Source: Rahnella perminowiae (lineage in GTDB: Bacteria > Pseudomonadota > Gammaproteobacteria > Enterobacterales > Enterobacteriaceae). From it: a stretch of DNA of 42,758 bases. This document shows positions 7,986 to 16,537 of the stretch, piece after piece. Under the pieces are notes generated by a model. It saw nothing but the letters and a program-made list of their open reading frames with translations, had not been told where the DNA came from and searched no databases. Position 1 is the first letter of the stretch, and each line of letters starts with the position of its first letter. Location: contig NZ_JAFMOS010000635.1 of assembly GCF_019049755.1 (NCBI RefSeq), positions 1-42,758 of the forward strand. The letters are read 5' to 3'. A program made the translations under genes and the position numbers.

Positions 7986-8732
7986 ATGTCATCACCATCA
8001 ACCATTCTGATCACCGGTTGTTCTTCAGGTTTCGGCCTCGACATTGCGCGTCATTTTCTTGAAAAAGGCTGGCGGGTGATCGCCACGATGCGTACACCCA
8101 AAAACGATCTGTTGCCGGGATCCGACGCATTGCGCATTCTTCCGCTTGACGTTACCGACCCCGAAAGTATCCGTCGCTGTTTTGAAGACGCCGGGCCAAT
8201 AGATGCACTGGTCAATAATGCCGGTATCGGCCTGATTGGTCCGCTGGAAGGGGAAAAATTCAGCAGCGTGCGTCAGATTTTCGAAACCAACACCTTCGCC
8301 ACGATTGCCATGACGCAGGCGGTATTGCCGCAGTTCAGGGCGCGCCGGTCCGGGGTGATTGTAAATGTGACGTCGAGTGTGACGCTGAAATCGCTGCCGC
8401 TGCTCTCGGTTTACACCGCCAGCAAAGCGGCGGTGAATGCTTTCACCGAATCTCTCGCACTGGAACTGGCGCTGTTTAACATCCGCGTGCGGCTGGTTTT
8501 GCCGGGGCGTGCGCCGGACACCCGCTTTGGCGCTAATGCCCGACATCTGATTGCCGATACCCTTCCCGAAGCCTATGAGGAATTCAGGAACACGGTCTTT
8601 TCTTCGTTGCAGGACACCAGCACGCCGGTGACTTATTCACAGGATGTCGCCGATGCCGTTTGGGCAGCGGTCACCGATCCTGATGCGCCGATGCGAATTC
8701 CAGCCGGAGCCGATGCGGTGGTCCTTTCCTAA
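7986..8732 (+). CDS. short-chain dehydrogenase/reductase
   Basis: A 248-residue classical SDR. The NAD(P)-binding TGCSSGFG is at residues about 11-18, NNAG at about 80, a conserved serine in VNVTSSV, and the catalytic YTASK. The extra in-frame start at 7962 (TTG) has no binding site, whereas the ATG at 7986 is preceded by ACGGAG. The region after the catalytic lysine (LPGRAPDTRFG) has alanine-proline where many SDRs have the proline-glycine loop. The substrate cannot be told. It is divergent from the AraC regulator; an imperfect inverted pair TGGACGATCT / AGATCTTGTCCA in the gap may be the operator. Confidence 0.9.
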   Translation: MSSPSTILITGCSSGFGLDIARHFLEKGWRVIATMRTPKNDLLPGSDALRILPLDVTDPESIRRCFEDAGPIDALVNNAGIGLIGPLEGEKFSSVRQIFETNTFATIAMTQAVLPQFRARRSGVIVNVTSSVTLKSLPLLSVYTASKAAVNAFTESLALELALFNIRVRLVLPGRAPDTRFGANARHLIADTLPEAYEEFRNTVFSSLQDTSTPVTYSQDVADAVWAAVTDPDAPMRIPAGADAVVLS

Positions 8733-8852
8733 AGTTTAACGCCTGATAAACGAAGCAAAAAGAAGGCGCTTTTTAAGAATACGGGAGTAGATAACACCAG
8801 GCGGCGGGGAATAGAATTGCCCGTCGTTTTACTCTCATTACGAAGGCTCAGA

Positions 8853-9086
8853 ATGAAAAAACTCTTCCTCATTGTCATGGTTTCAGCGCTGGCGGGTTGC
8901 GTGGGTTATCACCATAAAGCCGAAAGACACCAGACCGGGATGGCGAATCCTGCCGCTGTGTATTGTCATGAAAGAGGCGGGAGATCAGTGAGTGTGCAAA
9001 CGCCTCACGGCGTTCGTGCAGACTGCGTATTCCCTGACGGCCGCGGTATTGATGAATGGGAGTTATACCGCCGGGATCATCAGTAA
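8853..9086 (+). CDS. DUF333 lipoprotein
   Basis: A 77-residue lipoprotein precursor. MKKLFLIVMVSALAGC gives a clean lipobox with the acylated cysteine at residue 16. The mature part contains the DUF333 pattern: MANPAAVYCHERGG, a middle valine-arginine strand, then CVFPDGRGIDEWELYRRDH. The two remaining cysteines probably form a disulphide. Relatives such as E. coli YoaF are of unknown function. I chose the ATG at 8853 over the longer frame because it gives the signal peptide and follows GAAGG. A strong terminator follows the gene. Confidence 0.88.
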   Translation: MKKLFLIVMVSALAGCVGYHHKAERHQTGMANPAAVYCHERGGRSVSVQTPHGVRADCVFPDGRGIDEWELYRRDHQ

Positions 9087-9111
9087 ATCTGCTGTCCGCA
9101 GGCTGAAAATC

Positions 9112-9143
9112 AGGCTTTCCCCGCAAGAGGAAAGCCTTTTTTA
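9112..9143 (+). terminator. rho-independent terminator after the DUF333 gene
   Basis: AGGCTTTCC / GGAAAGCCT stem, eight-base loop, then TTTTTT. Confidence 0.88.
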
Positions 9144-9206
9144 ATCACCCGTTATCCGTGAGCCATTATGTGTGGATTTCCAGTTTATCGGTTCACGGCG
9201 GGATGT

Positions 9207-9225
9207 GATACTTTGGAACAGTATC
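9207..9225. promoter_or_regulatory. inverted repeat upstream of the amidohydrolase
   Basis: GATACT and AGTATC are separated by seven bases, about 50 bases before the amidohydrolase start. It has the size of a dimeric repressor site. The regulator is unknown and none is encoded next to it. Confidence 0.3.
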
Positions 9226-9277
9226 GTGCCGGTGGGAATCTCTCACCGTGTTGAATTCAGAACAGCACAGAGGGTTT

Positions 9278-10435
9278 ATGGCGGTCATTTCCGGACAGAT
9301 TATCGAGCAGGCGAAGCAGTGGCGTCGCGACTTTCACAGGCGACCTGAACTTGGCCTGAATGAGCATGGCACCGCAAAAATAATCAGCGAACTGTTATTG
9401 TCTTTTGGTCTTGACGTGCACACCGGCATTGCTGTGACTGGCATTGTTGCCACATTGCGAAATGGCGAAGGCCCCGCGATCGGTCTGCGTGCGGATATCG
9501 ATGCATTACCCATTCATGAACTCAATGATTTTACTCACCGGTCACAAAACCCGGGCCTGATGCATGCCTGCGGGCACGACGGCCATACCTCCATTTTGCT
9601 GGGCACGGCAAAACATCTGAGTGAGAATCGCCATTTTCGTGGCACTGTCCATTTCATTTTTCAGCCTGCTGAGGAAAACATCGGCGGCGGTGAAATGATG
9701 GTGAAAGAAGGGCTGTTCGAGCGTTTTCCGATGCAGGCAGTTTACGCGTTGCATAACTGGCCGGGGCTGCCGGTTGGTGAGGTGGCGGTCAGTCAGGGGC
9801 CGATGATGGCGTCGCAGGACAATTTCTATATCACGCTGACCGGCAAAGGTTGTCACGCGGCGATGCCGGAACGGGGAGCTGATCCTGTGGTTGCCGGTGC
9901 GCAGCTGATTTTATCATTGCAAAGCCTGATTTCGCGCCGTTTGTCACCGCTGGAACAAACGGTAATCAGCCTGACCCAGCTTCAGGCGGGCGAAGCCATC
10001 AATGTTATTCCTGAAACGCTGCATATGTCGGGTACGCTGCGCTGCCTGAGTAGTCATACCCGTGAAACCTGCTGGCGGCTGATTGAAGAATACGTCAATG
10101 CGGTGCCGTTGCCGTATGGCGTGAAAGGGGAAGTGCGCTGGGAATTAGGCTATCCGGTTACGCAGAACCATGCGGCACAGGCGGAAATTGTGCGCGATGC
10201 GGCGAAAAACACGCCGGGCATTGAGAAAGTGCATTTCAATAATGCGCCGTCGATGGCAGCAGAGGATTTTGCTTATCTGCTGGAAGCGTGTCCCGGCGCC
10301 TATTTCTGGCTGGGGGCCGATGGCGCCACGCCTTCGGACTCGCTGCATAGCCCGCGCTATGACTTTAATGATGACATTATTCCGCTCGGCATTGGTGTAC
10401 TGACGTCACTGGTGGAACGCGAACTGAAAGCGTAA
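9278..10435 (+). CDS. M20-family amidohydrolase (hippurate hydrolase / N-acyl-amino-acid amidase type)
   Basis: A 385-residue cytoplasmic metal-dependent hydrolase. It has the metal-binding and catalytic blocks of the M20D group: RRDFHRRPELG near the N-terminus, GLRADIDALPI, HACGHDGHTS, FQPAEEN with the catalytic glutamate, and the dimerisation or lid-domain segment GKGCHAAMPERGADPV. Members cleave N-acyl amino acids, hippurate or the conjugates of indole-acetic acid; the substrate here is not determined. GTG at 9248 would extend it by ten residues, but the ATG at 9278 has AGAGG directly upstream and matches where the family begins. It stands alone between two terminators. Confidence 0.92.
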   Translation: MAVISGQIIEQAKQWRRDFHRRPELGLNEHGTAKIISELLLSFGLDVHTGIAVTGIVATLRNGEGPAIGLRADIDALPIHELNDFTHRSQNPGLMHACGHDGHTSILLGTAKHLSENRHFRGTVHFIFQPAEENIGGGEMMVKEGLFERFPMQAVYALHNWPGLPVGEVAVSQGPMMASQDNFYITLTGKGCHAAMPERGADPVVAGAQLILSLQSLISRRLSPLEQTVISLTQLQAGEAINVIPETLHMSGTLRCLSSHTRETCWRLIEEYVNAVPLPYGVKGEVRWELGYPVTQNHAAQAEIVRDAAKNTPGIEKVHFNNAPSMAAEDFAYLLEACPGAYFWLGADGATPSDSLHSPRYDFNDDIIPLGIGVLTSLVERELKA

Positions 10436-10451
10436 TGTGGCGCACTGTCGG

Positions 10452-10488
10452 AAAAAACCAGACGCTTCACCGTGTCTGGTTTTTTTGT
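10452..10488. terminator. bidirectional terminator between the amidohydrolase and the chemoreceptor
   Basis: AAAAAACCAGAC / GTCTGGTTTTTTT with an 11-base loop. A-tract and T-tract flank the stem, so it can serve both convergent genes. Confidence 0.88.
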
Positions 10489-10516
10489 TAACGGACCAAA
10501 CGGCCTGTCGGGTGAG

Positions 10517-12304
10517 TTACACCCGGAAGTGTCCGACTGCGACGGCCAGTCCGGTGGCTTGTTGCTGCAATGCGCCAGCCGCCCCGGTGGATTCCTGAAC
10601 CATCGCCGCGTTCTGCTGCACCATGCCGTCGAGCTGGGTGATGGCACGGTTAATTTCGTGAATACTCAGCATCTGCTCTTCAGACGCATGGGTGATTTCC
10701 AGCATGACACTGCTGACGTTCGACACATTGCTGACGATTTCGCTCATGCTGTCGCTGGCGAGACGTACCTGCGCTGAGCCGGACGCCACGCTGCTGACTG
10801 TCGATTCGATAAGCACTTTGATCTCTTTCGCCGCCTGCGCGCTGCGCTGTGCTAGGCTGCGGACTTCGCTGGCGACCACCGCAAAACCGCGTCCCTGTTC
10901 ACCTGCGCGCGCGGCCTCGACGGCGGCGTTCAGCGCCAGAATGTTGGTCTGGAAAGCAATACCGTCGATCACACCGGTAATATCCCCGATTTTTGACGAA
11001 GCGCTTTCGATGCTTTCCATCGTTGTTATCACTTTGGTCACCACTTCGTCACCGCGTGTGGCTGCTTCGGAAGCGGCTTTCGCAGTATCGGATGCCTGCT
11101 TAGCTGAACTGGCTGACTGAGAAACCGTCGCCGTGATCTGCTCAAGTGAGGCAGCCGTTTGTTGCAGACTGGCCGCGGCAGATTCCGTACGGCCGGACAG
11201 ATCGTTATTCCCGGCGGCGATTTCATCGGCAGCGATTTTAACGGATTCACTGGTGGTGCGGATTTCCGACATCACCTTACTGAGTTTATCGACGAAAGTG
11301 TTGAAGGCATGCGCGATTTGCGTCACTTCATCATGTCCGTCAACCGGCAGGCGCTGCGTCAGATCATCCTCGCCCGAACTGATCGCATTGAGCGTATCGC
11401 GCACCACCGACAGGCGGTGGAACGATTTGCTGATTATCAGCCCGATGACGGTGGCTGAAATCAGCACAATCACCAGCAGGGTAACGACCGATGAAGTCAG
11501 CAGCGATCGCATTCCGGCTGTGGACTCCTTCTTATCCTGCGCCACCAGCGTGAACCATTCCGTGCCTGCCACCGGCATTGCACGGACGCGTTTGATCGCG
11601 CCATTCAGACGAATATCCACCGGCGCATTCGCGGTAAACACATCCTGCAAATTCACCCCTTCTGCCAGTACGGTAAACGGTTTCAGCGCCAGACTGGCGT
11701 CCGGATGGGCGATAATTACGCCGGATTTATCCACCAGCATACCAAAACTGCCCGGCGTCGGATGAAGGGTATTAACGTTATTAACGACGCTGTCCATCGA
11801 TACATCGCCTGCCACAACCGCTTTCAGAGTGCCTGCTTCCATCACAGGTACGGCGAAAGTGACCACCAGTTTACCTGTGCCCGCGTCGATATAGGGCGGT
11901 GTGGCCACCGGATGGCCGGCGGCTTCAGCCTGCCTGTACCACGGGCGGCCGGTCGGGTCGTAATCTGCGGGCACACCGGCCGGATCGGAAAACTTCGCGG
12001 TGCGGTTTGCGTAACCGACGTACACGTTGGTAAACCCACCCGCACCGGCGATTTGTTTGAGCACCGGGATCGGATCTTCGGACATTGCGACCTGTTGCAG
12101 TGAAACGATCATCCTTGTTTTCGAACTTACCCAGTCGCGGATCCCTTGTGTCTGGCTGATGGTCAGGGCGTTCAGCGTGCTGTCTGTCGCCTGACTGTTG
12201 TACTTGTTTGCAACGGTATAACTCAGGAAGGTATTGATAATCAGTGAGCAGGCCACGATGGCGATGCAGGCCGTGATAATGCGCGAACGGATAGTCTTAA
12301 GCAT
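10517..12304 (-). CDS. methyl-accepting chemotaxis protein with amino-acid-type dCache sensor
   Basis: A 595-residue chemoreceptor. Its first membrane helix is at residues about 8-32, a periplasmic double-Cache domain runs to about 280, a second membrane helix spans about 285-310, and HAMP plus the long signalling hairpin follow; the tip [24 protein letters not shown] is exact. In the sensor, Y115, R120, W122, Y123, Y138, D140 and D167 have the spacing of the amino-acid-binding motif known from Pseudomonas PctA (Y121, R126, W128, Y129, Y144, D146, D173), so an amino acid ligand is predicted. The C-terminus (VGHFRV) lacks the NWETF-type tether for CheR/CheB. I start at the ATG at 12304, because the longer frame adds 29 residues with no binding site. 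Confidence 0.93.
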   Translation of the reverse strand: MLKTIRSRIITACIAIVACSLIINTFLSYTVANKYNSQATDSTLNALTISQTQGIRDWVSSKTRMIVSLQQVAMSEDPIPVLKQIAGAGGFTNVYVGYANRTAKFSDPAGVPADYDPTGRPWYRQAEAAGHPVATPPYIDAGTGKLVVTFAVPVMEAGTLKAVVAGDVSMDSVVNNVNTLHPTPGSFGMLVDKSGVIIAHPDASLALKPFTVLAEGVNLQDVFTANAPVDIRLNGAIKRVRAMPVAGTEWFTLVAQDKKESTAGMRSLLTSSVVTLLVIVLISATVIGLIISKSFHRLSVVRDTLNAISSGEDDLTQRLPVDGHDEVTQIAHAFNTFVDKLSKVMSEIRTTSESVKIAADEIAAGNNDLSGRTESAAASLQQTAASLEQITATVSQSASSAKQASDTAKAASEAATRGDEVVTKVITTMESIESASSKIGDITGVIDGIAFQTNILALNAAVEAARAGEQGRGFAVVASEVRSLAQRSAQAAKEIKVLIESTVSSVASGSAQVRLASDSMSEIVSNVSNVSSVMLEITHASEEQMLSIHEINRAITQLDGMVQQNAAMVQESTGAAGALQQQATGLAVAVGHFRV

Positions 12305-12440
12305 GGGCGTTTCCCTGGAAGGAATCTTAAGTTTCAGGTATCGGCAAAGGGGCAAAAAACTTGACCCTCCGCCTGCCCGATCTCGCATCAATGTCCGAAG
12401 TCAGGATGAATATCCTGCCTTTTTGGCGTTTAGCGCAGCA

Positions 12441-12746
12441 TTACGCCTCACCGTCCCCGCCGGCTTTCTTCTTATCTGCATGTCCCAGTGAACGTTCCGG
12501 GAAACAGATATCGCGTACACGCTGTTTAAGCGGTGCGGCGTCCGGAAAACCACCGTCGCGTTTGCGTTCCCAGATGACTTCGTCATCGACTTTAATCTCG
12601 TAAATGCCGCCCGTGCCGGGGATCAGCGTCACCGATGCCAGATCGGTACTGAACGAGTTGAGCAATTCCTGCGCCATCCATGCGGCGCGCAGCAGCCAGT
12701 TGCATTGTGAGCAGTAAGTGATGGTGATGGCAGGAAGTTTTTCCAT
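12441..12746 (-). CDS. selenoprotein W/T/H-like CxxC protein (Rdx family)
   Basis: A 101-residue thioredoxin-fold protein. ITITYCSQCNWLLRAAWMAQELL is the hallmark N-terminal strand-CxxC-helix of the SelW family, with cysteine (C12, C15) where animal homologues have selenocysteine at the second or first position. The GTGGIYEIKVDDEVIWERKRDGGFPD block is also diagnostic. It probably acts as a small cytoplasmic thiol-redox protein; its partner is unknown. The C-terminal tail (RSLGHADKKKAGG) is charged. AGAGG lies eight bases before the ATG. It is transcribed divergently from the recC region. Confidence 0.88.
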   Translation of the reverse strand: MEKLPAITITYCSQCNWLLRAAWMAQELLNSFSTDLASVTLIPGTGGIYEIKVDDEVIWERKRDGGFPDAAPLKQRVRDICFPERSLGHADKKKAGGDGEA

Positions 12747-12837
12747 GATATTAACCTCTTAACGCAGCTTTATCGAATTTTTAGAAAGCAGATAAAACCC
12801 AGAAAATAGCATGATGCGATGTGATTTTCTGCAACAG

Positions 12838-13003
12838 GCTGATGCCAGGTATTCTGTTAGTCACCGCGTGCGTGCAAAAGCGGGTTTGCCGGTGACAAGC
12901 CCGTGGGGGCATCAGCAGATGTGGCCGAACGTTGTATCCGCTGATAATCCTCGTAAATCAGCAAATTAGCGTACAGGCAGAAAAAGCTTTCTGCCTGTTT
13001 TTC
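12838..13003 (+). ncRNA. candidate structured RNA ending in a terminator, upstream of recC
   Basis: Three nested elements suggest a folded transcript. GCTGATGCC (12838-12846) pairs perfectly with GGCATCAGC (12908-12916). Inside it, GTCACCG (12860-12866) pairs with CGGTGAC (12890-12896) and stacks on GCAAA / TTTGC (12874-12878 / 12885-12889). Some 55 bases later comes a strong intrinsic terminator. No plus-strand gene ends here that would need it, so it is either an independent small RNA or a transcribed leader of recC with an attenuator. I do not recognise it as any known RNA family, and no clear promoter was found. Only pairing was inspected by eye. Confidence 0.4.
12973..13003 (+). terminator. 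strong terminator 75 bases before recC
   Basis: ACAGGCAGAAA / TTTCTGCCTGT, an 11-base-pair perfect stem with a four-base loop, followed by TTTTC. The T-run is only on the plus side, so it acts on plus-strand transcripts entering recC. Confidence 0.8.
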
Positions 13004-13075
13004 TTCTGTCCTTTCATTCCTTTTCAAATCCACGCAAAATCCCAATTCTGGCAGGCGATAATAAGAGATGCGGGC

Positions 13076-16000
13076 GTGAATTCAGGTTTGATGGTATTAC
13101 ATGGCAATCACTCAGAAGCACTGAGGGACGTGCTGGTCACGTGGATGGCGGCGCATCCGCTGTCGCCGCTGGAAAATGAAGTGATTCTGGTGCAGAGCAA
13201 CGGCATCAATCAGTGGCTTAAACTGGCGCTGGCACGCGATGTGGCCGAGGGGGGCTGCGGGATTGCAGCGGCGCTGGATATCAGCCTTCCGGCGCGCTTT
13301 TTCTGGCAGGTGTACCGCGCGGTGCTCGGCAAAGACCAGGTGCCGGAATCGTCGCCTTTCGACCGTCCGCTGCTGACCTGGCGGCTGATCCGCTTGTTAC
13401 CCGAACTGCTCACCGAACCGGTTTTTGCGCCACTGACCCGTTTTTTAAAAGATGACGGCGACATGCGTAAACTGCATCAGCTGGCGCAGCGTCTGGCGGA
13501 TTTGTTTGACCAATATCAGGTTTACCGCGCCGACTGGCTGGAAGACTGGGGTAACGGGCTGGATGTTCTGCGCACCAGCCGCAAAGGCAGCGAACCTTTG
13601 CCCGAAAATCTGCTGTGGCAGCCACAGTTATGGCGCGCATTACTGGCGGATGTCCCTGAAAGCGAACGCGGCACCAGCCGTGCGGCGCTGCATCAGCGGT
13701 TCCTGCAACACGCGCAAACTATTCCTGAAGATCAGCGTCCCGCCGGGTTACCTGCCCGGCTGGTGGTGTTTGGTATTTCCTCTCTGCCGCAACAATCCTT
13801 TGAAGTGCTGGCCGCCCTCGGTCGCTGGACGCATATCTTTATGTGCGTACATAACCCGTGTGAACACGACTGGAGCGATATCATCGCTGATAAAGATCTG
13901 TTACGCGCGCAAAGGCTACGTCAGCAACGCAAACCGGGAATGCCGCCGGTGATAGCCGAAGATGAACTCCATCAGCATGCACATCCGCTGCTGGCGGCGT
14001 GGGGCAAGCAGGGGCGTGATTATATCGGCCTGCTGAATGAATATGACAATCACGAATCTTATGCGTCACAGCTGGCACCGGTGATCCCGCGTATTGACCT
14101 CTTTACTTCAAACGGTACCGATACACTGTTGCATCAGTTGCAGGAGGACATTTTGCAACTGCGTCCTCTGGCCGAAACAATCAATGAATGGCCGGCCGTT
14201 GATGTTCAGCATGACGATTCCCTGCGTTTCTTTATTACCCACAGTGCTCAGCGCGAAGTGGAAGTGCTGCATGACCGGTTGCTGGCGGCACTGGCTGCTG
14301 ACCCGACGCTGAAAGCGCGCGACATTATTGTGATGGTCCCTGATATCAACGGTTATGCGCCGCACATTCAGGCGGTATTTGGCCTGACGGAGCGCAGTGA
14401 TCCGCGCTATATCCCGTTCACTGTGGCCGATCAGGGGCCGCGTCAGAACACCCCGTTACTCGGTGCGCTGGAAAGCTTGCTGGCGCTGCCGCAGTCGCGT
14501 TTTGCAGTCAGCGATTTGCTGGATTTACTTGACGTACCGTCGGTGCGTCAGCGCTTCGGGATTGAAGAACAACAACTGCCTCTGCTGCACCGCTGGCTCA
14601 GAGCCGCCAATGTACGCTGGGGGCTGCATGCTGAACAGCGTCAGAGCCTTGAGCTGCCGTTATCGCCGGAACAAAACAGCTGGTTCTTTGGCCTGCAACG
14701 CATGCTGCTGGGTTACGCCGTAGGCAGCGGCGATGCCTGGAAAAATATCGAACCACTCGATGAAATCGGCGGGCTGGATGCGGCGCTGATTGGCCCGCTG
14801 TCACATCTGCTGAACTGCCTCGATGACACCTGGCGTCAGTTACGTGAACCCGCAGCACCGCAGGTGTGGGGCGAGCGGCTGCGTACCCTCCTTTCCCGGT
14901 ATTTTGCCGAAGATGACGGCGAAGACGGTTTTATTTTAGTGCGTCTTGTCGGCGAGCTGGAACTTTGGCTCGAAGCCTGTGAAAGCGTAGATTTACAGGC
15001 CGAACTGCCGCTTTCTGTGGTACGTGATCACTGGCTGGCGCAGATTGACCAGTCGGGGCTGACCCGGCCGTTTTTCGGCGGCGCGGTGACGTTCGCCACG
15101 CTGATGCCGATGCGTGCCATTCCTTTCCGCCACGTGTACCTGCTGGGTATGAACGACGGCGATTATCCGCGTAACCGCGTGCCGATGGATTTCGACCTGA
15201 TGGGGCGGGATTACCGCCCGGGCGACCGTTCACGTCGCGAAGACGACCGGTATTTGTTCCTCGAAGCGCTGCTTTCTGCGCGTGAGCGCTTACACATCAG
15301 CTGGGTTGGCCGCAGCATTCATGACAATACCGAACGCCCGCCATCCGTGCTGGTGGCCCAGTTGCGCGACCATCTGGCGGCAGGCTGGGAAGCAGACAAT
15401 GGCGAAAAATTATTGCCTGCACTAACCACCGAACATCGTCTGCAACCGTTCAGCCGCGACTACTTCTGTCAGGGCAGTCCGCTGTTCAGCTATGCGCATG
15501 AATGGCGCGCGGGGCTGGAAGCTGAAGCCGCCGCCGTGGCGACACAACCGCTGCAACCGGTAGCGCAGGAAGGCGCACTGACGCTGCGTCAGCTGTCAGA
15601 TTTCCTGTCAGATCCGGTGCGCAGTTTCTTCCGCCAGCGGCTGAACATCTGGTTTGAGCTCGAAGATCCGGGCAGTGAGGATCAGGAGCCGTTCGACATC
15701 AATGCGCTGGTAAACTGGCGGTTGCAGGACGAGCTGATCCGTGCGCAAAAACGGGCGCTGGAAGCGGGCGTTTCGCGTCAGGATGTGTTGCGCCAGCAAC
15801 TCGAACGCATTGAGCGACGCGGTGAGCTGGCACCGGGCGAATTTGCCGTCGTACTGAGTGAAGATCTCGCTGAGCCGATGGACACCTTATTCGCCAGTTA
15901 TCAGCAGGTCCTCGATGCATGGCCGCAGCCGCTGGTGAATGAGGCGCTGGAATGGCATGCGGGCGAGGTCAGTTTCTCCGACTGGCTGGTGGATTTACGC

Positions 16001-16537
16001 GCCAGCCCGCAGGGTGACCGTGCGCGCGTGGTGCTGGAAAGCATCGGCATCATGACCAAAGAACGCAGCTACCGTTTCGACCGGCTGCTGCCGTATTGGG
16101 TCGCGCATCTCGCCGGTCACCTTGGCGGCAAGCCTATGCACACCGTCATTATCAGCAAGAATGGCACGGCTGAACTGCCGCCGCTGGAAATTGCACAGGC
16201 GCGTGCCCTGTGGGACACACTGATCGAAACCTGGAAGGCGGGGCAGTTGCGTCCGTTGCCGCTGGCGGTGAAAACTGCATTTGTCTGGCTGAAAAAAGAA
16301 GGGACAGAAAACAGCCCACCGGACAGCGACGCCTGGATTTCAGCCCGTGACAGTTATGAAAATCACGATCCGGCAAACATGAAATTCGGTGAGCGCGACA
16401 GTAATCGCTATCTGGCCCGCGCCTGGCCGGATTTCAGCGCACTCTGGTCTGACGGTGAATTTGCCCGCCTCGCGCAGACGCTGCTGGCACCGCTGAGAAA
16501 TCATCTTTCCCGCAGTAAAAAAGGAACGAAGGAATGA
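13076..16537 (+). CDS. recC: exodeoxyribonuclease V gamma subunit RecC
   Basis: About 1153 residues from the GTG at 13076 (E. coli RecC 1122). RecC is the scaffold of the RecBCD helicase-nuclease: a dead helicase that splits the strands and scans for Chi. Seen here are the family's N-terminal EVILVQSNGINQWLK, the LADLFDQYQVYRADWL block, and HVYLLGMNDGDYPR near residue 690. The frame is open back to 12932, but that stretch covers the terminator hairpin and reads as nonsense; the conserved protein begins around LMVLHGN. GTG 13076 follows AAGAGA; ATG 13091 is the alternative. It overlaps recB by four bases. The sequence looks closer to the ptrA-less recC type of pseudomonads and beta-proteobacteria than to E. 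coli RecC, judged by eye. Confidence 0.93.
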   Translation: MNSGLMVLHGNHSEALRDVLVTWMAAHPLSPLENEVILVQSNGINQWLKLALARDVAEGGCGIAAALDISLPARFFWQVYRAVLGKDQVPESSPFDRPLLTWRLIRLLPELLTEPVFAPLTRFLKDDGDMRKLHQLAQRLADLFDQYQVYRADWLEDWGNGLDVLRTSRKGSEPLPENLLWQPQLWRALLADVPESERGTSRAALHQRFLQHAQTIPEDQRPAGLPARLVVFGISSLPQQSFEVLAALGRWTHIFMCVHNPCEHDWSDIIADKDLLRAQRLRQQRKPGMPPVIAEDELHQHAHPLLAAWGKQGRDYIGLLNEYDNHESYASQLAPVIPRIDLFTSNGTDTLLHQLQEDILQLRPLAETINEWPAVDVQHDDSLRFFITHSAQREVEVLHDRLLAALAADPTLKARDIIVMVPDINGYAPHIQAVFGLTERSDPRYIPFTVADQGPRQNTPLLGALESLLALPQSRFAVSDLLDLLDVPSVRQRFGIEEQQLPLLHRWLRAANVRWGLHAEQRQSLELPLSPEQNSWFFGLQRMLLGYAVGSGDAWKNIEPLDEIGGLDAALIGPLSHLLNCLDDTWRQLREPAAPQVWGERLRTLLSRYFAEDDGEDGFILVRLVGELELWLEACESVDLQAELPLSVVRDHWLAQIDQSGLTRPFFGGAVTFATLMPMRAIPFRHVYLLGMNDGDYPRNRVPMDFDLMGRDYRPGDRSRREDDRYLFLEALLSARERLHISWVGRSIHDNTERPPSVLVAQLRDHLAAGWEADNGEKLLPALTTEHRLQPFSRDYFCQGSPLFSYAHEWRAGLEAEAAAVATQPLQPVAQEGALTLRQLSDFLSDPVRSFFRQRLNIWFELEDPGSEDQEPFDINALVNWRLQDELIRAQKRALEAGVSRQDVLRQQLERIERRGELAPGEFAVVLSEDLAEPMDTLFASYQQVLDAWPQPLVNEALEWHAGEVSFSDWLVDLRASPQGDRARVVLESIGIMTKERSYRFDRLLPYWVAHLAGHLGGKPMHTVIISKNGTAELPPLEIAQARALWDTLIETWKAGQLRPLPLAVKTAFVWLKKEGTENSPPDSDAWISARDSYENHDPANMKFGERDSNRYLARAWPDFSALWSDGEFARLAQTLLAPLRNHLSRSKKGTKE

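Noticed and set aside
12932..13075. N-terminal extension of recC
   Set aside because: It is read through the terminator hairpin and gives a phenylalanine- and cysteine-rich sequence absent from RecC proteins.
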